This document shows positions 53,416 to 64,000 of a DNA stretch of 64,000 bases, one piece after another. The stretch is taken from contig JAQJVL010000002.1 of assembly GCA_035578905.1 (NCBI GenBank), forward strand, positions 7,812,717 through 7,876,716, given 5' to 3'. Each line of letters starts with the position of its first letter. Position 1 is the first letter of the stretch. This DNA comes from Stictocephala bisonia (taxonomy: Eukaryota; Arthropoda; Insecta; Hemiptera; Membracidae). The notes beneath the pieces were generated by a model. It had not been told where the DNA came from and ran no database searches. It saw only the letters and a program-made list of their open reading frames with translations. Position numbers and translations under genes: made by a program.

Positions 53416-53989
53416 TCTTCTTATATGCTTATCATGCTATCGACTAACCGGTAATTTATGATGATTATAATTACTATTATGTCATTACGTTTAAGGTATT
53501 CGCTTAAACATTAAGGAATAAGTATAAATAATTTCAGATTATCAGTTTTTTGTATGTGTACCAGTTTTTTTTTAAAATACCACCTTTGGATTTTTCAAAG
53601 GTTTTTGTGTCTAAGTTTGATTATATCTGAATTATCACTAGCCAAAGTTTTTCTCCTAAGTAAAAAATATAGTGAGAATTTTGACAATTAAGTTCATTTC
53701 AGTTAGGCAATCTTTTATGAGAATTAGTATACATAAACGAGTAATTTCATTAATTAGTATATAGATCTAAATGTGTTACCGGAGTACCACTTTCAAATAC
53801 AATGCTTCTCGATGTCATATTGATGATTGACAATTTATTCAGCTTCCTCTGATTTTTAAGCTGATAAGAAATTTGCGTATGCTGTATTTTACATACTTTA
53901 TAGAACATCTATTTGCATTTAGATTACTTTTACCACTGTCTGCATAAGTAATAAATTGACTATAGAAACAAGAAAACTGTTCCATTATA

Positions 53990-54245
53990 GGGACTCCGTT
54001 AAGTCGGTTTTCCCGTTTGGTGAGATTAGTTCATGTTCGGTTTCTACAGGTAGCGCCAGCGGTCTCCCTCTATCTGTCTCTCTCTCCAGCACACGCTGAA
54101 GTGGCTAATAGCTGACCTAATAGTACACCAAACAGTCATGCGAACGCTTATTTGAAACTTTTCACCGCCAGATAGCAGCACAGGTGAGCTTCTACATCAA
54201 ATACATTGATATGAAATGTTATGGTTCTAAGGTCAATGGTAATAA
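53990..54245 (+). repeat. Dispersed repeat family G, plus-strand copy
   Basis: acaggtagcgccagcggtct, ctccagcacacgctgaagtg, gctaatag, caccaaacagtcatgcgaac, gcttatttgaaact, agatagcagcacaggtgagc, aaggtcaatggt. Matches 57857-58078. 54246-54880 is unassigned. Confidence 0.6.
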
Positions 54246-54892
54246 TAAATAAAATATATTGATTTAAAAAATGAAGATGCGCTAAGGCTGTAAGGGTTCG
54301 CTGGTTTCTAAAAACATTTTCTGATGAACTTAAACTTAAAATAATTATCAGATTTTAGCTTTTTACTTTGCGCTAATCGGATTGCTATAACAGATAACAT
54401 TTTAACAAAATTGGCAATAAATTTAACAATTGAATTACAGATCTCAAATACACAAAATAATATATAATAACATATGTAATATAAGATAGCTGATGTCTTT
54501 AATAATATCATAATTCATAGGAAAAAATTCATTTTTTAGAAGATAAACAGAACTTTATTTTTCATTTTTGTTTTAATTGGTAATCTCTAAAAATATTATC
54601 ATAAAGTAATAAGAAGTAAACTTACACGACCGGAAAATTATTGAAGAAAGATATTACAAATACACTCACCTATAAAAAAAAAACGTTTCAAAAAAAGACA
54701 ATTTCCAATCATACTATCAAATATAGTATCAAGCCTATTCTTTTGAGTTAGGCTAAATTTCAGTACAAAACCCTTAGCAAAACCGAAAAAGTGTTAAAAA
54801 ATATGGTGTTCAGCATTGAAAAAAGTTAAGATATTAAACACACGTGAATATTCTTAATTGTGGATCTTTTCCGTTAATTCACTACCACTACT

Positions 54893-55010
54893 TTGGTTAG
54901 TTTATCTTAGGTTTGTTTAGATTATGTTAGGTTTTGTTAGGTTATGTTAGGTTTGGTGATGTTATATTAGGTTTGGTTTAATTATGTTAGGTTAACCTAA
55001 GTTATGGTTG
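54893..55010 (+). repeat. Degenerate TTAGGTT-rich tract
   Basis: Six TTAGGTT motifs in ~120 bp, ending in the palindrome ttaggttaacctaa. Such tracts are scattered in several insect genomes and resemble, but are not, the (TTAGG)n telomere repeat. Confidence 0.6.
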
Positions 55011-55627
55011 TGGAAGTGATCTGACGGAAAAAGTCCTTATTTTTGTCTTCTAAGAACTAGGAAGCGAACAGTTCTTACAATCATGAAAAAAGACGAATCG
55101 TGCAGAAATAGTTACGAAAGGATGGTTGTTCGTGGAAATCACTTACGTAATCGTGGCACCACAGCGGTGATGACTGTGTTAACAGCTAATTATTAAACAT
55201 CGACACCTCCGCTGGGAGCGTCAAACACCCCCGCGTCTTGTCTTGTGGTCCCTGAGGCGTAACTTTAAACAGCTAACATTTTCCGTACACTCACGAAAAT
55301 ATCCAGTAAGTAATATTTTCTCTGAGTTTCCATTGTAATAATATTTGTTATATTTTCAATTATTGTTTGTCCACGTCATCTTAATACTCTTCAAGGTATG
55401 TTGTTAGTAAATCATGGGTGGACCGCCACAGGGTCCAAAATGCAATCCCACTACTGTGACTGCTGTTAATTTTATTTACACAAAATTATTAACTAAACTA
55501 AATACTACGAGATAATTACACTTTTTATATTACTACAGAGGTACTATTTAACGCTTGATATTTAACCACTATTATTTACAAAAGTTAAACTTGATTTATC
55601 ACACTCAAGATAGTATTCACAAAATAT
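55011..55627. other. Unassigned
   Basis: No array or gene. A GC-richer patch at 55190-55265 is not recognised. Confidence 0.5.
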
Positions 55628-55628
55628 A

Positions 55629-55672
<44 letters not shown>
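55628..55672. repeat. (AT)n microsatellite
   Basis: About 22 uninterrupted TA/AT repeats. Followed at 55733-55753 by a perfect 8-bp-stem hairpin (agagtgtc, actct loop, gacactct). Confidence 0.95.
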
Positions 55673-55675
<3 letters not shown>

Positions 55676-55939
55676 TGTTTCACTTAAGACTGAAAACCAT
55701 AGATTCACACTGCCAATGGCTCTCCCCTCTGTAGAGTGTCACTCTGACACTCTAGACTAGACTGACACTGACTGACTGGTCGGCTGAGGGTGCTCTTTGT
55801 ATAAGGCAACGGTACAAGTCTAGAAGGTTCTGGTGCTATGACTTAAAATAGGCCATAAAATAACGAAGTTCATAAGTTATTTATTTATACTGCGTAGATG
55901 ACCTGTGAATCATGTTTACTAAATAAGTTCAACTTATGC

Positions 55940-56260
55940 TCAGAAAGGGCCATTCATTCATAGATCAACATCCAGGCCAACTATGGGATCTACAGCTTTA
56001 CGTGGAATCCGAACCGCATAGTATTGGTCTGATTATCAGCTAACTGGCAAGCCTGATACTCAGTTGTCATCCACACAAAACACCTGGACCCTCACTACCA
56101 CCCAACACGGACACCCCAGACTTCTCTGGTAATGTCCATACAGATACCAACCATTGAGCGGACGCTATGTCTGTATTAACGAGGACCTATCTCCTGCAAT
56201 CTCCACAACTCTTTGTCCCTGAGTAGGCTATCTGGGTTACAGCATTAGTGCCTACTTATA
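55940..56260 (-). repeat. Dispersed repeat family A, minus-strand copy
   Basis: gaaagggccattcattcata, agctttacgtggaatccgaa, cgcatagtattggtctgatt, accaccc, ggacaccccagacttctctg, tcctgcaatctccacaactc, ctgggttacagcatt. A well-preserved copy. 56261-56823 is unassigned. Confidence 0.65.
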
Positions 56261-56823
56261 GTTTTAAAAATACATTCCAAATGATTTACAGATATCTGAT
56301 TCCATATAAGACTTATTTTTAGAGGGTAGAACACTTCTTGTTGTCAAATAATCCCATTGAATCTAGTATAAAATGATTATTGCATAACAAGAATGACTAA
56401 TTTATTGCAAAACAAAAATATTCTCTTATTTTTACGCATCTAGGAAATATCAAGATGACGCATTGTTACATTCGGAATAAATAAATATCTGAAATAAAAA
56501 CGTCACAACTGACGGGGCAATATCGACTATCTGAACGAACCAATCCCTTTTTAAGCTGGACAGGGTTACAGACACTGAATTAAGAGATTTCCATCTTCAT
56601 TCGTGTATTTGCCATGTCTATTATTATAGCTATATGTAACAGGAATAAAAGTACACTCTTCTGTCTTCGTATTTAATAGCATTAGAGGAGAGAATAAGTT
56701 AGATTTTCTGATTTATTTTAAAATAATCGTAAAATCAACGATTATTACAATGTACACTTCATCAAGTGCAAACTTCCTGTTGATGCATTTAACACAACGC
56801 ACTTTCCAAGCATTTATAAGCTA

Positions 56824-57376
56824 CTAGCTGTACCCGCCCGCTTCGCCGGTCATAATATTGAGTTTGATTTAGAACCTAATAGCTGAAATAATTCGAGCAT
56901 TTTTGCTTCTTCTACCAATATTAGATTTTTTAGGAGGCATGTCATAAAAAGTAAACTGCAAAACAAATTATTATTTATTTTTTATTTTCACGTTTCACCA
57001 CATGTTTTAATTACCGAGGAAAAAAGGTTAACACCAAATACAGATCACCTGATCAAGTAAAAGTAGTGTGTGCTACACTCTCAAGGTGAAATGTAGAACT
57101 ACAATAAATCAAAACATATACAGTACTGTTGTTGTGAGAACTTCAATCTGCTTATGGCATGTGAAACTACATTAAACCACACAGTCATATGTTTTTTGTA
57201 AACTATTCAGATTCTCCATTTGAATAACATGGGATCTTTAGGAGCCCGTGGGGTGGGACCCTGTGGGCGGATCTGCATCAAACTTCACAGAAACCATCTC
57301 GGGAGTATACAGGACAACATCCTAAAGTTTCATGGCGATCGGTTGTATGGTTTGGCAGCGCATAAACTTCAAACAT

Positions 57377-57431
<55 letters not shown>

Positions 57432-57456
57432 AACATCCTCTTTTATAATATAGATT
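56824..57456 (+). repeat. (AT)n-carrying dispersed repeat family K, copy 1
   Basis: Left end ctagctgtacccgcccgctt; middle gtagtgtgtgctacactctc, ggagcccgtgggg, accatctcgggagtata and tttggcagcgcataaac; then an (AT)n tract (57378-57429) and right end caaacatcctcttttataat with atagattt. It is colinear with 60625-61190. Probably a non-autonomous element of unknown class; the open frame over it is an artefact. Confidence 0.65.
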
Positions 57457-57659
57457 TAATAAATAACAAAACATCAACAAAACGATTTTTTTTAGAATAC
57501 TGTACAAACTAATCACATGTTGTTCATTAAGTCATCACGATTAAAAAATAAAATGTAATGATCGGGTTTTACATTTTTAAATATAGTAAATAATATTTAC
57601 TTATAATAAACTAATTAAATCATACACAGTAAAGTAGAAAATATATAAACTATTAAAGT

Positions 57660-58520
57660 GGATGAGGAAACGTTAAAAAAATCACTGATGAGTAGTAAGC
57701 TTGTCAGTCTGTCAATATCTGTTACAACGAAGAAAAACAGTCTCTCCTACACAATGCGCCTTAGTAGTCAATGAATTTCCCACTATATAAGTTGTACCAC
57801 TGACTTTAGAGACGAGAAGATTATCCGCTCTATACGAGTCCCGAGAAGCTGGGTTTCCAGTCCGGTGATATTAGTTCTTGTTCTGTCTTCACAGGTAGCG
57901 CCAGTAGTCTCCCTCTTGCGGTATATCTCCAGCACACGCTGAAGTGACTAATAGTGTGCCAAACAGTCGTCCGAGCGCTTATTTGAAACTAACCACCGTT
58001 AGATAGCAGCACAGGCGCTCGTCTACAGCAAATGTGTTGCCTTGAGCTTTCTGTTTCTATAGTCAATGGTCATACTAATTAGTTAAAAGTTGTTTGAATT
58101 TCAAACGCCCTTTACCAAAGGGAGACTAAACTACGAAGTGTTCAAAACAGCAATGATTGAGTCCCTTTGATTTATCTCTCATTTAACTGATTAAAGCTAT
58201 TAAGCAATAAAACACAAACTCCCCTACACAATGGAATTTAGTGGTCGATGAATTCACCAGTGCAATAGAATATGTTATAATGACAGATACTAATTAATTA
58301 GAAAGCAATTAAATTTCAACGTGCTTTATCAAAGGAAGACCGGACGAGGAAATGTTCAAATCATCAATAATTGAGTCCAGCTGATTTGTCTCTGTATAAG
58401 GGGAATACCTAATTGATTATAGCTTTTAAAATACAAAACACAACCACTCATCCACAATGGACTCTTATGGGCAATGAATTTGCCGTTTCCACGGAATATA
58501 TTATGACAAATTGTATTATA
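57660..58520. repeat. ~220-bp imperfect tandem repeat, 3 copies, one interrupted by family G
   Basis: Blocks 'gaggaaacgtt..aaatca', 'cctacacaatg.g..ttagt.gtc.atgaatt' and 'aatat.ttataa' recur at ~57660-57800, ~58130-58300 and ~58340-58520. A family G copy (57857-58078) lies between the first and second. The 134-aa minus-strand frame 58356-58760 overlaps the third copy and is not supported as a gene. Confidence 0.55.
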
Positions 58521-58874
58521 ATTAGTTTTAAAGGAATTAAGCGTCAAAATAATAAAACAAGCTAATGAACCAACAGTTAACAGTACACATGTACGATAGA
58601 TTGATATACAACAATGAGGCCTATGAGGGATATCAGAGGTTCCCTCATTGCAACCACGGTGGATCGCTTGGCCATTGGCCCTCCCAACGGTAATGAACAG
58701 GTTTGAACGGGAATTTAATGTAAAAAAGTACGCAATTAAAATCCAAATAATTTCTTTCAATCACAAAATTAATTATGGTCATAATAAAACTGTTTAAATA
58801 ACATAACAGATACTTTGTTTACTAATATTTAGCTAACACTCCAATGACAACACGTTGTAAATAATTACGATTAC

Positions 58875-58985
58875 CATTACTTAGTAATCAAGTTTTTCAA
58901 AAGTTGGAGCTATTTTTGAAAAAAATAAAAAAAAAAGTTGGAGCTATTTTTGAAAAAATAACTCCAACTTTTGAACAACTTCGAA
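58875..58985. other. Direct plus inverted repeat hairpin
   Basis: aaaagttggagctatttttg occurs twice in tandem, then its inverted partner (ataactccaacttttga). Strong local stem. 58986-59817 is unassigned; the 62-aa hydrophobic frame at 59594 has no support. Confidence 0.6.
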
Positions 58986-59817
58986 AAAGCTCGCTTTTCT
59001 CCTTCAAAAAACATTTTACCTTATCTCCATCCATATCTGCAAGGTATTAACATAAGACTTCGGAGAATATACTTCTTTTTATCTTTACATAAAACAATGG
59101 AAAATTATTTTAAAGTGATAATAACACCCGCAGCTTAAACCCTCGAATAGCGATAGTGAGAAACTAGGTTAAAAACAATGTGAATAAATACAGGCCTAAC
59201 GCCCGCTCACTTACAATCGATTAAATAAATAAAAACCCAATCTTCAGACTTGCAACGTGTGAGGACTTAGAGAAGAGATTGTATTTATTGAAATCCAATC
59301 CCTTGAGAACATAGAAATAAATGTACTGCCCCTTCCACTTCAGCCCTGACTCATATTTCAAAATTAAAAAGGTTTAGGAAGGTGCATTTAAATGTATTTT
59401 ACTATGTATTGTACTTTTATGGTATTAGCTAATAGACTTTTAAAATCTTCTTTTATTTGACATTAGAGTGAGTAATCATCTAATTTTTACTGCTTATCAA
59501 TAAATTAGGGATATTGATGCTGATTTCTTGGATTTACAAGAAAAGAAAATATTTATTTTCTTGAAATAAATTATTTCCTTTGATCATGAGTAATTGTCTT
59601 TTATTTTAAAATGTCCATCAATGGATAATTTTACCATACTATACACTTTGTGTATAATCGTTCTTATTTTGGCAAATCTACTAAAACTTGTTAGTGTATC
59701 CAAACGCAATAAGGAAGTAATTCTATCAATGGTCAAAATACAGTCAGTAAAATGTATGGAGACTGTAGCAAGAGTGCTCTGATGGCTACATCAAACGTTG
59801 TTTTTAGGTACCGTACT

Positions 59818-60000
59818 TAGTTAAAGCCAGCTTCATACGCTTTTTAGGTCCTCCGTTTGATCCTAATCAGAGTAAACACGTATTTCTAAAGGGATCAGCT
59901 GATAGATAACCACCGGCTGTTAATTTGTAATTGAATGATTAATAATGTACTATTTGTTAGGAAAAACTAGCCTTAATATACACGCTCATTCAAAACCTTA
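59818..60000 (+). repeat. SINE-II copy
   Basis: agttaaagccagcttcatac, B-box-like gtttgatcctaatcagagta, atcagctgatagataaccac, ggctgttaatttgtaa. Aligns with 33772-33965. 60001-60624 is unassigned. Confidence 0.5.
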
Positions 60001-60624
60001 ATCGTCCATTCCTTGACGATTGACGTATTGTCGTTATTTCTTGACGGTATGTATTTTTTGTGATGGTTTTTTGTGTTAATTAGCTACAGATCACATCGTT
60101 TTTTATGTTATATTCCGGCTTTATAATTTGAAGCCATTTTCAAACATTTAACAGCATAAACACTTTTCAATAAAAATATAAATTAATTAGTAAATTATAT
60201 GTTTCTTAAAATATTTAACAGATGATTTTATCAATGAAAATATTTGGATACATATTATATAAATGTTGATAACAATTGTTTAGTCACTTATTAATTTTGA
60301 ATGTTATTTAATACTTATGATTTAATAATAAGGTGCAATGGACAGAAGCAGGTATAGTATATAAAGAAAGTAAGTGGAAAGAAAGACCAATAAAAAAGCA
60401 GCATGTATGGCTGTAGGAAGCTGCATTTCACAACCGAGTGCCACCTTATGCCCATTATACCAGCCTATTATTAAATCAGAAGTATTAAATAAAATTCAAA
60501 ATTAATAAGTGACTAAAAAATTTTTATTAAAATTTATATAGCATATATTTAACTATTTTCATTCATCAAATCATATGTTAAATATTTTAAGAAATATATG
60601 ATCTTTAAATTAATTTATATTTTT

Positions 60625-61099
60625 ACTAGCTGAACCCGGCGGACATTGTCTCGCCTTTCATTCTTCATTGACATACCAATATAAAGCAATAAAAAGAATT
60701 ATATAAAAAACCATTATTTATTAAATGAGTGCAAGTGGGTAAACAATATTTTTGGTCTTCTTATTTGGTGTATAAATGTAAAGGATTTTAGTAGTGTGTG
60801 CTACACTCTCAAGGTGAAATGTAGAACTACAATAAATCAAAACATATACAGTACTGTTGTTGTGAGAAATTCAATCTGCTTATGGCATGTGAAACTACAT
60901 TAAACCACACAGTCATATGTTTTTTGTAAACAATTCAGATTCTCCATTTGAATAACATGGGATCTTTAGGAGCCCGTGGGGCGGGACCCTATGGACGGAT
61001 CTGCACCAAACTTCACAGAAACCATCTCGGGAGTATGCAGGACAACACCCTAAAGTTTCATGACGATTGGTTGGATGGTTTGGCAGCGCATAAACTACA

Positions 61100-61161
<62 letters not shown>

Positions 61162-61190
61162 CAAACATCCTCTTTTTATAAATATAGATT
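60625..61190 (+). repeat. (AT)n-carrying dispersed repeat family K, copy 2
   Basis: Left end actagctgaacccggcgg; internal gtgtgtgctacactctcaag, ggagcccgtggggcgggacc, ggcagcgcataaactac; (AT)n at ~61101-61156; right end acaaacatcctctttttata. It is shorter than copy 1 in the left third. The (AT)n length differs between copies. Confidence 0.7.
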
Positions 61191-62690
61191 AAAAACTGTT
61201 TATGTTGTTAAATGTTTTAAAATGACATCACATTGTAAAGCCGAAATATAACATTTAAAAAAAAACTATGTGATGTGTGGCTAATTAACATAAATAAGTA
61301 TTGTCACCAATCTAGGATTGGTGTTTATAGTTGAACACTTCTTAATTTAAATAATCCATGAAATATGATTTCTGAAGAGGTTGATTTAATGACTTAGGCT
61401 ACTGAAGAAGCCTTAAAAGCCATAAAAGAATTTCGCACTAGATGACTCACTTTCATACTGAAGAAGGAGGATAATTTCAATTTTGCAATATCTCCAAAAG
61501 AATTTGTAACATAATAATTGATTTTTTAATGTGATAGAATTCTCAGTTATATTGTACAAAAACTCTGGTAAAAGTGTAATATAAAATAAGTCTAAACTAA
61601 AATTTTTTTATTCATTGAGTTACTTTGGTAATATCTAACATAAATCCCAGTAAAATTCCAAACATCCTTTAAAGGTATGTATTTTTCGAGGAGTGATTTC
61701 TTAGAAACTCAATTTGTGGCATTCAATGCAGTAAAATTTATATTCTTTAAAGTGATACTATCATAATGCTTTAATATCACTTTAAAAGAGGATATATTTT
61801 AATAGGGAATTAATGATACCCTCTACATTACATCCCCAGTTGGCAAAAATTGGCAAATACTTGTTACATGAGATAACAAAAATTGTTCAAACATGTAGGT
61901 TTCAAACCTAACAAGATATGTTTCAATGCTTTGAAATTTCTTTTGGTTTATTTTAAACAAGTAATTGTTCACTATTTTTAAACATCTTACGGACCCACTC
62001 AGTCTTCCTTATAAGGAGGATTAAATCTTATATACATAAAATAATGTCCTTGGTATTGACAACACAGTATGAATATGAGTTTAAATTAATATTCGGGTAA
62101 TAGCTTTTTACTATTGTCAAACGGCAGTGTTCAGTCATATTGCCCTTAGGAATTTAATAAATGAATCAATAAAAACGTATCTTAAGACTACTTCATGAGT
62201 AACGGTGTTCAGTCCAATCTATGCATTCCTTTTCAAGGGCCTGTTATAGTGCAATATTCAGAAGAGGCCGGATATCTTATTAATAATAATAATAATACAA
62301 CTACAATTCAAGGGATATGACTTATTTATACCTTAGAACAATAATAAAACTGAAAGGTATTTTAATACATGTTCAAACCATCTATCTAAATAAGACAACG
62401 TAATTTTACACAAACACGCAGATCAGATTCACTCAACTTTTAGAACTAGATCTTAGAAAGCCTAAATAACCTCAGAATATATTAGACATAAACTATTTAG
62501 ACAGGTAACTGAAAGCTCGTAAAAGAATTAATTCAGAGAAAGAAATGTTAAAATTCACGAAAGACAAAAAATTTCATTTTTTTTAGGTGGCAAAATGTAA
62601 ATTACCACCTCTTTATTTTTAAACTTAATCAGACGACTAAAAACAAATTTAACCTTTTAGCAATGGAATAATTGAGTAAAATGACTCCTT
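61191..62690. other. Unassigned AT-rich segment
   Basis: 1.5 kb with no recognised gene, array or element; a short (AAT)n occurs near 62282. Confidence 0.5.
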
Positions 62691-62699
62691 GATGTATGG

Positions 62700-63235
62700 A
62701 AGTCAGTTGCTTGAACATACATCACAAGCGACTAGTCTGGAAGATTGATGTCCACATTACATACAACAGAGAGTAGAAGAGGAACACTTTGTCTCCATCA
62801 CTTGATGACAAGACAATGGACGTAGTTTACAATCAGTCTCCACTGTAGTCAAAGACACCTAGACTGTTGATTGAACATACATCACAAGGGAACAGCCCAG
62901 AAGATTGATGGTCACATTAGAGACGGCAGAGAAGTGAAACACTTTGTCTCCATCACTTGACGACAAGACAATGGACGTAGTTTACAATCAGCCTCCGCTG
63001 TAGTCAAAGACACCTAGACTGTTGATTGAACATACATCACAAGGGAACAGCCCAGAAGATTGATGGTCACATTAGAGACGGCAGAGAAGTGAAACACTTT
63101 GTCTCCATCACTTGACGACAAGACAATGGACGTAGTTTACAATCAGCCTCCGCTGTAGTCAAAGACACCTAGACTGTTGATTGAACATACATCACAAGGG
63201 AACAGCCCAGAAGATTAATGGTCTACAGTGTAATT
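62700..63235 (+). repeat. 155-bp tandem repeat (H), ~3.5 copies
   Basis: gattgaacat at 62869, 63024 and 63179 gives exactly 155 bp. Unit: catacatcacaagggaacag, cccagaagattgatggtcac, gaaacactttgtctccatca, acaatggacgtagtttacaa. The first unit is diverged and contains an indel; the last two are almost identical. Confidence 0.95.
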
Positions 63236-63339
63236 AAAAAAAATAATGGAAACCTCACTGAATAGTTTCAAATATGTATTGTAAATTTTGGGCCAGTAAA
63301 TACATAAAATAGTAGATATGTATTCTTGTAAATATCTCA

Positions 63340-63640
63340 AAATCGGTGTCCGTGTCGTTGGCTGACGTAATATAGTCTCCTAAACAGATATTCACACAAG
63401 ACTGATGGACAAACCGATCCAATATCCGGGCTAAGCCCCTATATGTCAGGTATACAAAATGTCCAGCCCACCAAATGAAGTAAACATCTCCCAGTCAGTG
63501 TCAATGACGTTGGCTGACGTAATGAAGTCAACTAAACGGATCTTCACGCAAAACTGATGAACAAACCTACCCAATATCCGGATTAAGCGCCTACATGTCA
63601 CAATTACATGTCCAGCATATGGAATGAAGTAAATAGATGT
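63340..63640 (+). repeat. ~160-bp tandem repeat (J), 2 copies
   Basis: gttggctgacgtaat recurs about 155-160 bp apart; each unit continues with aaactgatg.acaaacc, ccaatatccgg.ttaagc, ctacatgtca and atgtccagc. The 84-aa minus-strand frame across the second unit is not called. 63641-64000 is AT-rich and unassigned. Confidence 0.75.
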
Positions 63641-64000
63641 CACACAAAATACAATGTTCATAACGTGTCGTAGATAGTGTTTGGCATCTACTTTTACCAA
63701 TATTACAAGTAGTTTTCTACGTAAACTCTTATAAAAGATACATTATTCGAATGTACTTCATTGTACCATAACATGTTTTATAATTAAAAAAACATAATAA
63801 GTTTTGAGATTTATAAATTTAGTTTTTGTCTAAAGCTAAGACCTATTAATTAGATGTTACGACTCATGATTAAGTATTCAAATTAAGGCAAATGCTATAA
63901 AAAATGTTGTTGCAAGTGTGTTTTTATATATTTTATAGCTTTATAACTTGTACTTTCTGCTCCAAATTATGTCGACATTTAACAGAAGAACCAACTGCCG

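Noticed and set aside
54893..55010. Interstitial telomere
   Set aside because: The motif is TTAGGTT with irregular spacing, not a (TTAGG)n array; such tracts are dispersed in several insect genomes.
58356..58760. 134-aa minus-strand frame
   Set aside because: Overlaps an imperfect tandem repeat and has no recognisable domain, start context or conservation in the other repeat copies.
59594..59782. 62-aa frame with a membrane-like segment
   Set aside because: AT-rich region; hydrophobic stretches arise readily there. No conservation or gene context.

Overview
This window looks like gene-poor, AT-rich, repeat-dense nuclear DNA from an arthropod, most likely an insect. The evidence is a BEL/Pao LTR retrotransposon, Jockey/CR1-like LINE remnants, tRNA-derived SINEs, degenerate TTAGGTT motifs and many satellites. 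A hemipteran or other large-genome insect would fit, but the order cannot be fixed from sequence alone. I found no convincing host protein-coding gene, rRNA, functional tRNA or CRISPR array. Every long open frame is either a transposable-element protein or a stop-free phase of a tandem repeat.

Layout. 0-7.7 kb: dispersed repeats, a GGGTGGG-type minisatellite (1.48-1.77 and 6.3-6.56 kb), a 15-16 bp minisatellite (2.69-3.42 kb), an 11-copy 104-bp satellite (3.42-4.58 kb) and SINEs. 7.76-12.35 kb: a young, minus-strand BEL/Pao element with two 346-bp LTRs differing at one base, a perfect 5-bp target duplication (ATCCA), an intact gag-protease frame and an internal deletion that removed reverse transcriptase, RNase H and half of integrase. 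12.4-18.6 kb: LINE remnants (one split by a minisatellite) and a large dispersed repeat (family A). 19.4-21.2 kb: a 58-bp satellite that changes into a 106-bp higher-order repeat. 21.5-26.3 kb: two hairpin insertions flanked by long direct repeats, one of them inside half of a large inverted duplication. 26.5-31.6 kb: a 139-bp array, a 25-bp CCAAT array, minisatellites, and a 5'-truncated LINE lodged in a SINE. 32-39 kb: promoter-like family E repeats, the 138-bp satellite, and a 600-bp foldback element with TTAA ends. 41.3-44.0 kb: a 40-copy 68-bp satellite. 45-51 kb: 71-bp, ~105-bp and 27-bp arrays and a second copy of the hairpin family. 51-64 kb: dispersed repeats, (AT)n-carrying elements and ~155-160 bp repeats.

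The only proteins with recognisable function are retroelement proteins: BEL Gag/protease and an integrase C-terminal half, plus LINE reverse-transcriptase remnants. The most unusual signal is a small family of near-palindromic insertions (21.5, 24.9 and 47.5 kb). They are flanked by 13-16 bp direct repeats, as expected of target-primed retroposition rather than a DNA transposon. Two of them carry a hammerhead-ribozyme-like core of the kind known from Penelope-like elements. For one copy, an uninterrupted paralogue of the insertion site lies about 0.8 kb away in the same window. Roughly a fifth of the window is tandem array, in at least 17 separate blocks.

Coordinates of degenerate repeats are approximate, and all repeat families were recognised by eye from matches within this window.
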